From Saccharothrix sp. S26 (GTDB lineage Bacteria > Actinomycetota > Actinomycetes > Mycobacteriales > Pseudonocardiaceae): a stretch of DNA of 64,000 nucleotides. Where the stretch lies: assembly GCF_021390395.1 (NCBI RefSeq), contig NZ_JAJUWT010000037.1, forward strand, positions 1 to 64,000, in the 5' to 3' direction. A program made the position numbers and the translations under genes. Below, one piece after another: positions 10,401 through 17,119 of the stretch; within the stretch, counting starts at the first letter, position 1, and each line of letters opens with the position of its first letter. The notes beneath the pieces are model-generated. The model saw only the letters and a list, made by a program, of their open reading frames with translations, was not told the DNA's origin and made no database searches.

Positions 10401-10992
10401 ATTCGTCGAGTCGGGCCACCTCGGGTGCGACCCAGGTCGCCCCGGCCACTTCCGAATAGGGCCGCCCGCGCCAGAGCGCCAAACCGGCCTCGAACTCGCC
10501 CAACGCCTGTCGGGAATCGTGCCGGGCCATTGCCTGCCAGCCGGCCGTGGCGTGCTCGCCGAACCGGTGGACGTCGACGTCGACCTCGCGGTCGTCCAGC
10601 ACGTATCCCTGGGTGCAGGTGCGCAAGACTTTCGCCGGTGTCCGCGGCGCGCGATCCGGTTCCAACACCTTGCGCAAATTCGCCACGTACGCCTGCAACG
10701 AGGTCATGGCCGACGGCGGCGGGTGTCCCGCCCACAGCGCCTCGAGCATGACGTCCACCGCCACCGGCTGGCCGACCCGGCTCACCAGCAGCGCGAGCAG
10801 GGCGCGCTGCTTGGGCGTGCCCAGGTCGACCGGGCAGTCGCCGACCACCGCTTCGAGCGGGCCCAACGCGCTGATCCGCACCAGGGCCGGTGACGTGCCC
10901 GCAGGTCGCGCGTCGGCCCACCGGACGGAGCCCGGCAGGGCGCGACGGGTCGTCCCGACCGGTGCCGCGTCGGTCGTGCGTCGGGTTCTCAT
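7411..10992 (-). CDS. SARP-type regulator with AAA ATPase and TPR-like region
   Basis: Large (1193 aa) pathway-type activator. An OmpR-like winged helix spans about residues 38-120 (RISALGPLEAVV through VLRTCTQGYVLDD). A bacterial transcriptional activation (BTAD) helical domain follows to about 285. Next come a Thr/Pro/Ala-rich linker, an AAA/NB-ARC-like ATPase with Walker A GEPEIGKTS near residue 400 and Walker B LVVLLDHVH, and a long helical TPR-like C-terminus. It probably activates the adjacent naphthoquinone operons in response to ATP/ADP or a ligand. The ATG has only a weak GGAA upstream; alternatives are a TTG 60 bases earlier and a GTG at 10881. Confidence 0.85.
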   Translation of the reverse strand: MRTRRTTDAAPVGTTRRALPGSVRWADARPAGTSPALVRISALGPLEAVVGDCPVDLGTPKQRALLALLVSRVGQPVAVDVMLEALWAGHPPPSAMTSLQAYVANLRKVLEPDRAPRTPAKVLRTCTQGYVLDDREVDVDVHRFGEHATAGWQAMARHDSRQALGEFEAGLALWRGRPYSEVAGATWVAPEVARLDELRLSVVEARCAALLAVGAHEVAVAELEAFVQAHPLREYGCELLTLALYRAGRQADALTVLRTIQSRLAEELGVDPRPALKQLEHEILNQSPSLDWQPAQTTSTTPTPATPTLTTATATPPATAATPASTPTSAPVAQKPATPTIPATRVEGGAAVVPQVRVTGAPPTPAPDGEVFVGREAELRQLADALAAATAGRRRVVTVCGEPEIGKTSLLRRFADRVGAPVLWGTGPEHVDAPPLWLWEQVLRGAATCFPHVPVPAAVAELLDEDRRRGDDPGSDLRRFEAVVRYLGEVSDTVPLVVLLDHVHRADPGSLRLLAHLAESAPTSRLLLVVAYRSDEAAALAGTLAALARADVTRIRLTGLDVHETRTLASTVLRREVGGHTAQALWSRSEGNPFFLRELIKLSAADQGLDEPHPVPTPVREVVSRRVARLPRGTAELLSVAAVAGRHFDVEIVAQAASVEVEEALESLDRAIEAGLVVEDDQRLGWFRFTHALAAETLYETTGRMRRALVRRRIGAAAARVWTGGGETAAGIARHRPPAAQLDATTGPARVAEATLPGDAARLWRQALAAADLAEQEDLDRHSLLIGLGASLYRAENFRDGLRVFTRAMEEILSAPGTPDTARLVATAVAAVSELDLCPDGRGEVDDRLVGVIERALPHVVDPAQRGRLLACLAVARRHDEDPAGRAAMSDEALALAGASTGNAESATLLHLRAVALSGPDHLDQRLRAVAELLALPDLPPLAQARARRLRAQALVVLGRVHEAAAELELAAEHAESPSLRTRLGWARAGLLLLDGRWAEADEVSRTTYDRCARASWDDARFNRVLQRWEAAHLTGGGQHLVDELRSAAESSGRPALQAILVMALVDAGLARDARIALHRFPRGPEEDHLWLYARCWALLAAARLGETDLVARWRAQLLPYRHLACSAPDLVVSGPVAYFTAEAALALGDPDAALADLAVATDVARRMGALPWLARVRDAVEPAHRFEAAPCG

Positions 10993-11882
10993 GGAAATTC
11001 CGGTGCGGTTGAGAAGAGCGGTCCGGTTGTCGCGTAGCAGGCTTCCAGGCAAGTGCGGAGTAGTTGCCGGTAATCGGTCTCTACGTTGCCCGAGTGCACG
11101 GAATTGGTCCTACCTTTCCCAGGACTCCACCAGTCATCGTCAACATGCTGCGCGATATTTCGACTTACCTACATCTATAGCATCACGTCGACCGCCGTGC
11201 AGACCTCCCACCGAACCCCTTCGAAGCTCGACGAACATGCTCCGGACGCCATTCGACGTGATTCGAATGGCGTCGTGTTCGGTTCGGCTTCGACCGCCCG
11301 CGGATCAGGGCGGAAAAGTGCGCCACCGCACGCGGCGGGCGGTCAGCGCTGTGGTCGGTGCCGTGGCCGGCGCTCTACCACCGCCCGGTCCGGCACGTCG
11401 ATCTGACCGGACGAGCGGCGTCACCCTGATGTCTCCGGGCGCGCTCCTGCGTCTTGTCCGCTTCGCTCGTGCGCTTGGCTGTCACCAGGACCTACCCCCA
11501 GCAGGTGTTCACAGAGCCGAAACGTGCGTGGTCAAGGATTTCAACTCCGATACGGGACCGCAACCCCTCGGCGAGCGCAATGCCAAGTCCACCGGACTCG
11601 GGCGGGCGGTGCGGGCGGATCGGGCGCGGATCAGGGGAGTTCGGGCGTGCTCACGCGGGTCCGCGCCGGTCCCGTGCTGTCCATTGTGGTCGGTTCGGGT
11701 GTTGGGTTCGGGCCCGGCGGCCGGCGGTCGCCGCCCGGGCCCGTCCCGGTCGGCCATACCACCTGCCGCGGCACGCGCCGTGCGCCACCCCGCGGCTGCG
11801 CGTCCGAGCCGTTCGGGGCACCCTTGTCCCCGGCCCTGTTGTGCCCGCGCGGGGGTTGCCCACCACTACCGAGGACCGACAC
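10993..11882. other. 890-bp gene-poor spacer with AT-richer segment
   Basis: No coding region is supported. The part near 11040-11280 is markedly less GC-rich than the surroundings and includes runs such as ATATTTCGAC and CTATAGCATC. It probably holds the promoter of the SARP regulator on the minus strand. The remainder up to the next gene is GC-rich with shadow frames only. No exact operator could be fixed. Confidence 0.4.
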
Positions 11883-12737
11883 GTGACGCTGCCCTACGCG
11901 CCCGACGACGACCAAGCCGCCGACCGCTACATCAACGCCGCCCTGCGCAGCCGTGACGCCGAGGCGTGGCGGCTGTTGGCCGCCCAGTCCCACGTCGAGC
12001 AGACCGACCGGGTGCTGCGCGCGATGCTGGACCGGATCGCGGTGTCCCGCGTGCGCCGCACGGCCGAACGCGCCACCGCGCGGTCGCGGGCGCTCGACGG
12101 GGAGATCAGCCAGGCCGAGTACCAGCGCGACGCGGCCGAGGACGCCGATCGGGCTACGAAGGCGGCCCACTTCGAGACGTTGGTGCGCGAGCACCACCGG
12201 GTGATCGCGGCCGCCGCGCGCCGGCTGCGCGGCGACGACGTCCGCGACGAGCTGACCGACCTGGTCGTCGCCCTCGGGTCCGCGATCGACGCCCACCGCG
12301 CCGCGGTCCTCGCCGGCAGGGCCGAGCCGAGCGCCGCCGACCGGGCGCTGTGGGCGCGGTTGGCCACGCTCGACGTGCCCGACGACGACGGCCGCACGCC
12401 GGTGGAGGACCTGGTCCGACGCCGAGCGGCGCGGCAGGACGACTTCGGGCGGGTGCTGGCCGGGATCATCCTGGACGCGGCGGGCGAAGCCGCGTCGGTG
12501 CCGCGCGCCGCCGTGCTGCCCGCGTGGAAGAAGGCGGTCGCGCCGACCCTGGCGGTGGAGGAGAAGAGCGAGTTCGCCGCCAAGGGCAAGGGCTCGCTGA
12601 CCACCGAGAAGCTGCGCAAGGCACTGGGCCACCTGGAGCGCCTGGGCCTGGTCAAGCGCACCGGCCCGCCGGACGCCCAGACGCTGGACCTGCTCGACCG
12701 GCCGGGCTTGGCGGCACTGGCCGACCGAACGGCGTAG
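11883..12737 (+). CDS. Hypothetical protein with helical body and winged-helix-like tail
   Basis: A 284-aa protein I do not recognise. It is rich in Ala, Arg and Asp and largely helical, with a charged segment near residues 60-110 (DGEISQAEYQRD) that could form coiled coil. The last ~60 residues (GSLTTEKLRKALGHLERLGLVKRTG) resemble a small helix-turn-helix or winged helix, so DNA binding is possible. The GTG start has GAGGA 7 bases upstream. The frame starts right after a long non-coding spacer, and its stop lies at the first unit of a tandem repeat. It may be an orphan or lineage-specific gene. Confidence 0.6.
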   Translation: MTLPYAPDDDQAADRYINAALRSRDAEAWRLLAAQSHVEQTDRVLRAMLDRIAVSRVRRTAERATARSRALDGEISQAEYQRDAAEDADRATKAAHFETLVREHHRVIAAAARRLRGDDVRDELTDLVVALGSAIDAHRAAVLAGRAEPSAADRALWARLATLDVPDDDGRTPVEDLVRRRAARQDDFGRVLAGIILDAAGEAASVPRAAVLPAWKKAVAPTLAVEEKSEFAAKGKGSLTTEKLRKALGHLERLGLVKRTGPPDAQTLDLLDRPGLAALADRTA

Positions 12738-12976
12738 TAACCGCCCGCCCGCCGGCAGCGGCTTGACCGGTCGGGCTTGGGAGCGCCGGCCGATCCGGGT
12801 GGTGACCGCCCGCCCGGCAGGGGCTTGACGGGGGCTTGGGAGCGCCGGCCGATCCGGGTGGTGACCGTTCGTCCGGCAGGGGCTCGACGGGGGGCTTGGC
12901 GGTGCGGCCGATCCGGTCGTGACCGTTCGTCCGGCAGGGGCTCGACGGGCCAGGGTTGGAGGCGTTGATCGGCCGG
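12737..12976. repeat. Imperfect ~58-65 bp tandem repeat, four units
   Basis: Four head-to-tail copies start at 12737, 12802, 12861 and 12919. Each reads roughly GTGACCGCCCGCCCGGCAGG, GGCTTGACGG, GCTTGGGAGC, GCCGGCCGATCCGG in order. Units 2 and 3 are closest to each other, and units 3 and 4 share GTGACCGTTCGTCCGGCAGG. The first unit overlaps the stop of the upstream gene. It has no distinct spacers and codes for nothing I can support. Confidence 0.85.
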
Positions 12977-12981
12977 TCGGC

Positions 12982-12997
12982 GGCGTGACGTCACGCC
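12982..12997. promoter_or_regulatory. 16-bp perfect palindrome upstream of the PP2C gene
   Basis: GGCGTGACGTCACGCC is a perfect palindrome about 120 bp before the phosphatase start, with a TGACGTCA core. It may be an operator for a dimeric regulator or the foot of a terminator for the upstream gene. No binding protein can be named. Confidence 0.4.
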
Positions 12998-13118
12998 CGC
13001 CCGCCGCCTCCCGGTGAACGGCCCGCCTCACCCGTCAGCGCACTGCCGGCCGCCACCCGGCACGTTCGGAGTCGGTTCGGCTGGCCGTGCGCGGGTGCGC
13101 GGACGATGCTGGACGGCG

Positions 13119-15467
13119 ATGGCAGTCCAGCGGGATCCGAGTGGTTCTGCGCTGGCCGATCTCGTCGCCCGCCAACGCGAGGAGATCGACCGGCTGAGGG
13201 CGGCTGCCCGCAGGCAGGCCGTGGTGGAGCAGGCCAAGGGTGTGCTCGCCGAACGGCTGTCGTGCCGGCCCGACGAGGCGTTCGAGGACATGGTGCGGCT
13301 CGCCCAGGCCACGGGCAGCGACCTGGTGGTCATCGCCGCGGGCGTGCTCGACGTGCCGCCACCGCCCGGTCCGCCGCCGAACACGCCGCCCATGGCCGCC
13401 GAAGGCCTGTTCGACCCGATGCGGTACGTGGGACCGGTCGACATCCCCGAGCCCGCACCCGCGCCCCCGGGCGAGCGCACGCCGCAGCCGGTGGCGCTCG
13501 CCGCGGTCGGCACGGCGGCCGACGCCGAGGAGCTGGCCGAGCTCGTCCGCGAGCACGTCCACTGCGACGGCGTGCTGGTCTACCTGGTCGAACCCGACGG
13601 CGGCCTGCGGCTGGAGGCCGCCGCGGAGGTGCCCGCCAACGTGCGGCTGGAGTGGGAGCGCGTGCCGTTGCAGCTGGACACCGCCGTCCGCGCCGCGGTC
13701 CGCACCGGCCTGCCGCGGTGGCTGCCCGACCTCGACGAAGCACGCGAGCGGTACGTCCTGATCGGCGACCCGGGCGCGGTGTGGACGTCACGCGCGTGGG
13801 TGCCGATCCGGGACCAGACGCGCGTGGTGGGCGTGGTCGGCCTGCTGTGGACGGACCGGCACGACTTCTCGGCCGAGGAGCGCTGGGAGCTGGAGGTCCT
13901 GGTCCGCGCCGCCGGGTCCACGCTCCTGGCGCTGGTCAGCGCCGACAACGTCGCGCAAGGCCGCAACTGGACCCTGTGGGTGCAGCACCTGCTGGACGTG
14001 CTGCCGGGCTCGGTGGCGCTGCTCGGCGCGGTCCACGGCGAGGGCGGCGAGGTGGTCGACTTCCGGTTCGAGGCGGCCAGCCCCGACGCGGTGGACTTCA
14101 CCGGCCGGCGCTACCGGCAGCTGGTCGGGCGGACCATCCTCACCAGCTACCCGACCGTCGCGGGCACCGAGCTCTGGGACGCCTACCACCGGGTGCTCGA
14201 CACCGGCGTCAGGGAGGTGGTCAGCATCTTCGACTACGAGGAGAACTCACCCGGCCTGCCGCAGCACGGCCGGTACACGTTGACCATCGGCAAGTTCGGC
14301 GACGGCCTGATCCTGGCCTGGCACGAGCACGAGGACCCGTTGCAGCTCGAACGGCTGCGCAGCGTGCAGCGCCTGGGCAACATCGGCTGGGGCGAGTGGA
14401 ACCTCGTGACCAACGAGATCGACTGGTCCGACCAGCTCTACGTCATCTTCGACCGCGACCCGGCGCTCGGGCCCATGTCGCTGGACGAGATCCGGGCGTC
14501 CGTGATCAGCGAGGACCTGCCGATCCTGCAGAACGCCGTGCGGCGGATGCTGGAACGCGGCGAGCGCACCGACTCCGAGCTGCACCTGAAGGCGGGCGAG
14601 CAGATCCGGTGCGGCCGGTTCATCGGCGAGCCGGTGCTCGACGTCGAGGGCCGGCCCGTGCGGCTGGACGTGGTGCTCCAGGACGTGACCGCGATGCGGC
14701 GCGCGGAGAAGCGGGTGTTCGACCTGAGCGAGCAGTTCGCGCAGGAGCACCAGGTCGCCGACCACCTGCGTTCCGCCGTGCTGCCCCTGCCCAGCCGCCC
14801 GCTGGAGCTGCCCGGGATGAAGGTCGCGGTGCGCTACCTGGCGGCCGAGCAGTGGGCGGAGGTCGGCGGCGACTGGTACCACGCGTTCCCGATCGACGAC
14901 GGCAGCACGGTGCTCGCGATCGGCGACGTGGCCGGGCACGGCCTGGCGACCGCGGCGGCGATGGCGAAGCTGCGGTACGCGCTCACCGGTGCCGCGCTGA
15001 CCAACCCCGATCCGGCCCGCGTGCTCGACGTGCTCAACCGCATGCTGACCGGTGGCGACGGCGTGACGCTGGCGTCGGCGATCGTCGCCCGGTTCGAGCC
15101 GACCACGCACCGGCTGTCGTGGGCGCAGGCGGGCCACCCCGCGCCGCTGCTGCTGCGGTCGCACGAGGTGCACCCGCTGGACCGCCCGGACGGGCCGATC
15201 CTGGGCGCGGTGCGGGGCGCGGTGTACGCGACGGCGCGGACGTTGCTCGCGCCCGAGGACACCGTGCTGATGTTCACCGACGGCCTGATCGAGCGGCGGC
15301 CGTCCGCCGGCGCCCGCGGCGACGACCTGGAGCGGCTGATGGACGAGATCCGCGGGTTCATCGCGGACCTGGACCCGGTCGAGATGCCCGAGGTCTTGAC
15401 GTCACGCCTGGTGCCGGCGACGCCGTTGGACGACACGTGCATCGTGGCCGCGACGATCATGGCGTGA
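13119..15467 (+). CDS. ANTAR-GAF-PAS-PP2C (RsbU/SpoIIE-type) phosphatase
   Basis: A 782-aa multi-domain signalling phosphatase. Residues ~10-72 form an ANTAR-like RNA-binding helical domain (VEQAKGVLAERLSCRPDEAFEDM). A GAF sensor follows at about 130-275, then PAS-like segments at about 290-530. A C-terminal PP2C-type SpoIIE domain spans about 545-780, with metal-binding Asp in VGGDWYHA, IGDVAGHG and PLDDTC. Such enzymes dephosphorylate STAS anti-anti-sigma factors, and a STAS protein is encoded about 0.5 kb downstream on the other strand. The ATG matches the start of the conserved region, but no strong ribosome site is seen. Cytosolic; no transmembrane segment. Confidence 0.88.
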   Translation: MAVQRDPSGSALADLVARQREEIDRLRAAARRQAVVEQAKGVLAERLSCRPDEAFEDMVRLAQATGSDLVVIAAGVLDVPPPPGPPPNTPPMAAEGLFDPMRYVGPVDIPEPAPAPPGERTPQPVALAAVGTAADAEELAELVREHVHCDGVLVYLVEPDGGLRLEAAAEVPANVRLEWERVPLQLDTAVRAAVRTGLPRWLPDLDEARERYVLIGDPGAVWTSRAWVPIRDQTRVVGVVGLLWTDRHDFSAEERWELEVLVRAAGSTLLALVSADNVAQGRNWTLWVQHLLDVLPGSVALLGAVHGEGGEVVDFRFEAASPDAVDFTGRRYRQLVGRTILTSYPTVAGTELWDAYHRVLDTGVREVVSIFDYEENSPGLPQHGRYTLTIGKFGDGLILAWHEHEDPLQLERLRSVQRLGNIGWGEWNLVTNEIDWSDQLYVIFDRDPALGPMSLDEIRASVISEDLPILQNAVRRMLERGERTDSELHLKAGEQIRCGRFIGEPVLDVEGRPVRLDVVLQDVTAMRRAEKRVFDLSEQFAQEHQVADHLRSAVLPLPSRPLELPGMKVAVRYLAAEQWAEVGGDWYHAFPIDDGSTVLAIGDVAGHGLATAAAMAKLRYALTGAALTNPDPARVLDVLNRMLTGGDGVTLASAIVARFEPTTHRLSWAQAGHPAPLLLRSHEVHPLDRPDGPILGAVRGAVYATARTLLAPEDTVLMFTDGLIERRPSAGARGDDLERLMDEIRGFIADLDPVEMPEVLTSRLVPATPLDDTCIVAATIMA

Positions 15468-15472
15468 AGGCC

Positions 15473-15497
15473 GGTTGCGCGCGGCCTGAGCGGGTAC
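15473..15497 (+). promoter_or_regulatory. Candidate SigB-like stress promoter
   Basis: GGTTGC, 13 bases, then GGGTAC resembles the actinomycete SigB/SigH-type pattern (GTTT - GGGTAT). The predicted start point would fall almost on the following ATG, suggesting a leaderless mRNA. No ribosome site precedes that ATG, which fits. Confidence 0.35.
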
Positions 15498-15507
15498 ACG
15501 TCCCGGT

Positions 15508-15891
15508 ATGAGCACGGAGGACCTGAACTCTTACTCGGATCCGCAGGCCACCGGGTCGCCCGACGCGGTCGAGACCGACCCGGCGGCCCTGAGCAGCGCC
15601 GAGGACCTGGACGAGGACCGGATCAGGAAGGACCCGTTGGAGGCGGGCATGGATCCGCCGGAGCAGTGGTCCGGCGTGACGAAGTACGGCATGACGCCGT
15701 GGGAGGAGTCCCACCCGCGGCCGCTGGCCGACCGGCTCGCGGAGGAGCAGCCGGACGTGCGGCCCGAGCAGCCCGCGGGCGACCCGGTGGACCAGGACGA
15801 GGGCGTGGTCAGCCTGGACGCCGTGGACCGCCGGGAGTCGGAGATCCGCAGCGAGGCCGAGCGGCGCGGCCAGGCGGCCGACGACAGCTGA
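15508..15891 (+). CDS. DUF5709-family protein
   Basis: A 127-aa acidic, probably disordered soluble protein. The central block (DPLEAGMDPPEQWSGVTKYGMTPWEESHPRPL) is characteristic of the actinobacterial family I know as DUF5709, whose function is unknown. Low-complexity Asp/Glu/Pro stretches flank it. It has a possible stress promoter directly upstream and a strong hairpin after the stop, so it is probably monocistronic. Its position between a PP2C phosphatase and a STAS protein suggests membership of a stress regulon, by inference. Confidence 0.8.
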   Translation: MSTEDLNSYSDPQATGSPDAVETDPAALSSAEDLDEDRIRKDPLEAGMDPPEQWSGVTKYGMTPWEESHPRPLADRLAEEQPDVRPEQPAGDPVDQDEGVVSLDAVDRRESEIRSEAERRGQAADDS

Positions 15892-15899
15892 GCACCCGC

Positions 15900-15931
15900 T
15901 CCCGTGGTGGTGCCGCGGCACCACCACGGGA
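15900..15931. terminator. Convergent hairpin terminator
   Basis: A perfect 13-bp stem with a 6-base CCGCGG loop lies between the DUF5709 gene and the convergent STAS gene. Confidence 0.85.
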
Positions 15932-15939
15932 ACGGATCG

Positions 15940-16332
15940 TCAGTACGCCATGCGGTGCGACCTCGACGGGGCGTCGGATCTCAGCGCGGCGAGCGCGTCA
16001 CCCAAGGTCGGGTGGATTTCCACCGTCTCGATGATGAGCGTGATCTCCAGGGGGCGCAGGACCGCACGCCGGTCAGTGGCCACGGCCAGCGCCACGCCCC
16101 GGCGCTCGGCGGACGCGACGGCCTCCACGAGCAGTTGGATGCCGGAGGAGCCGAAGAAGTCGACCCGGGTGAGGTCGACGACGAGCCCGGCGGGCCGGTC
16201 GTCGAGCAGGGAGGTGAGGACGGCGCGGACCGGCTTCTCGCAGGCCATGTCGATCTCGCCGATGACCTCGACCACGGTGATGTCGTCGTGGTGGTGGACC
16301 CGGGTGATCGTGTCGGACGTGGTGTCGCCCAC
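15940..16332 (-). CDS. STAS-domain anti-sigma factor antagonist
   Basis: A 130-aa single STAS domain of the RsbV/SpoIIAA type. The motif VDLTRVDFFGSSGIQLL near the middle carries the Ser expected to be phosphorylated by an anti-sigma kinase and dephosphorylated by a PP2C enzyme. The GTG start is preferred because GAGGAG lies 8 bases upstream; the frame extends further but without a ribosome site. The nearby PP2C phosphatase is a natural partner, though no RsbW-like kinase or sigma gene is visible beside it. Confidence 0.85.
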   Translation of the reverse strand: MGDTTSDTITRVHHHDDITVVEVIGEIDMACEKPVRAVLTSLLDDRPAGLVVDLTRVDFFGSSGIQLLVEAVASAERRGVALAVATDRRAVLRPLEITLIIETVEIHPTLGDALAALRSDAPSRSHRMAY

Positions 16333-16500
16333 AGGGCACACTCCTCGGGTGGGTTGGTACGAGAACCAACAACCGAGCTTCTGCTCAACCCGAATCGTCG
16401 TTCCGCGCAGCTTGGTGTGGCGGTTGACTACCACCACGGTACGGCTCTTGCCTGTGAACCACAACCGCGAAGCGGTGCGGGGTGATACCCAGAGTCTCAC

Positions 16501-16514
16501 CGGGAGCGCTCCCA
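16501..16514. promoter_or_regulatory. CebR-like palindromic box
   Basis: CGGGAGCGCTCCCA matches the TGGGAGCGCTCCCA operator of the LacI-family cellulose regulator CebR at 13 of 14 positions. It lies between the divergent STAS and DUF2945 genes, neither of which has an obvious link to cellulose use, so it may be fortuitous. Confidence 0.35.
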
Positions 16515-16595
16515 ATGTCACCGGAACGGAGTAATCCGCAGAACGGCAGGCGGAACCTCACTGGTGGGCTTTGTGCGCCGACGCAGACTGCACCC

Positions 16596-16811
16596 ATGGC
16601 CGACGAGGAGTTCCACAAGGGCGACAAGGTCACCTGGTCCAGTCACGGGCAGACCGTGCACGGCGAGGTGGTCGAGGAGATCACCGACGACACCGAGGCC
16701 GCGGGCAGGCGGGTGCGCGCGTCCGACGAGGACCCGCAGTACCGGGTGCGCAGTGACAAGACAGGCAAGGACGCGGTGCACAAGCCGAGCGCCTTGGGCG
16801 ACGACTCGTGA
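16596..16811 (+). CDS. DUF2945 (hypervirulence-associated TUDOR-like) protein
   Basis: A 71-aa basic/acidic protein. It contains the pattern KGDKVTWSSHGQTVHGEVVEE followed by DPQYRVRSDKTGKDAVHKP, diagnostic of the DUF2945 TUDOR-like fold. Its molecular function is unknown. The stop overlaps the GTG of the next gene, so the two are translationally coupled and probably function together. Confidence 0.85.
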   Translation: MADEEFHKGDKVTWSSHGQTVHGEVVEEITDDTEAAGRRVRASDEDPQYRVRSDKTGKDAVHKPSALGDDS

Positions 16812-17116
16812 GCGACGGGTTCGACGACGCCGTGAACATGACGGCCGCGGAGCTGGAACGGTGGTTGGCGACCGATGAGTCGCGGTCCGTCGGCCAGTCC
16901 GACGGCGGCGAGTCGGTCGGGCACGAATCCGGCAGGAGGATCGTGGCGCTCCTGCGCAAGAAGAAGGGCGAGCTGACCGACGACGACCACGCGCACATGC
17001 GCAAGGTGGTCGGGTACGTCCACCGCCACCTCGCGCAACGGCCCGACGGCGACGTGGAGCGCACGAGGTGGCGGTACTCGCTGATGAACTGGGGTCACGA
17101 CCCGCTCAAGGACTGA
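16808..17116 (+). CDS. DUF3140-family protein
   Basis: A 102-aa protein beginning with GTG inside the stop region of the DUF2945 gene. It is rich in charged residues and has an MTAAELERWLATDES start, RRIVALLRKKKGELTDDDHAHMRKVVGYVHRHLAQRP and a C-terminal WRYSLMNWGHDP block, as in DUF3140 proteins often found beside DUF2945. It is predicted to be cytosolic, small and helical. Its stop lies 3 bp from the convergent crtI stop, leaving no room for a terminator. Confidence 0.8.
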   Translation: MSDGFDDAVNMTAAELERWLATDESRSVGQSDGGESVGHESGRRIVALLRKKKGELTDDDHAHMRKVVGYVHRHLAQRPDGDVERTRWRYSLMNWGHDPLKD

Positions 17117-17119
17117 CGG

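Noticed and set aside
7438-10459. Long plus-strand frames antisense to the SARP regulator
   Set aside because: Their composition reflects the codon bias of the minus-strand gene; no start signals or motifs.
10547-11956. Plus-strand frame of 469 codons spanning the SARP promoter region
   Set aside because: Runs from inside one gene through the spacer with no ribosome site or conserved motif.
12737-12976. Repeat array considered as CRISPR
   Set aside because: Units are nearly contiguous with no unique spacers of constant length and no cas genes in the window.
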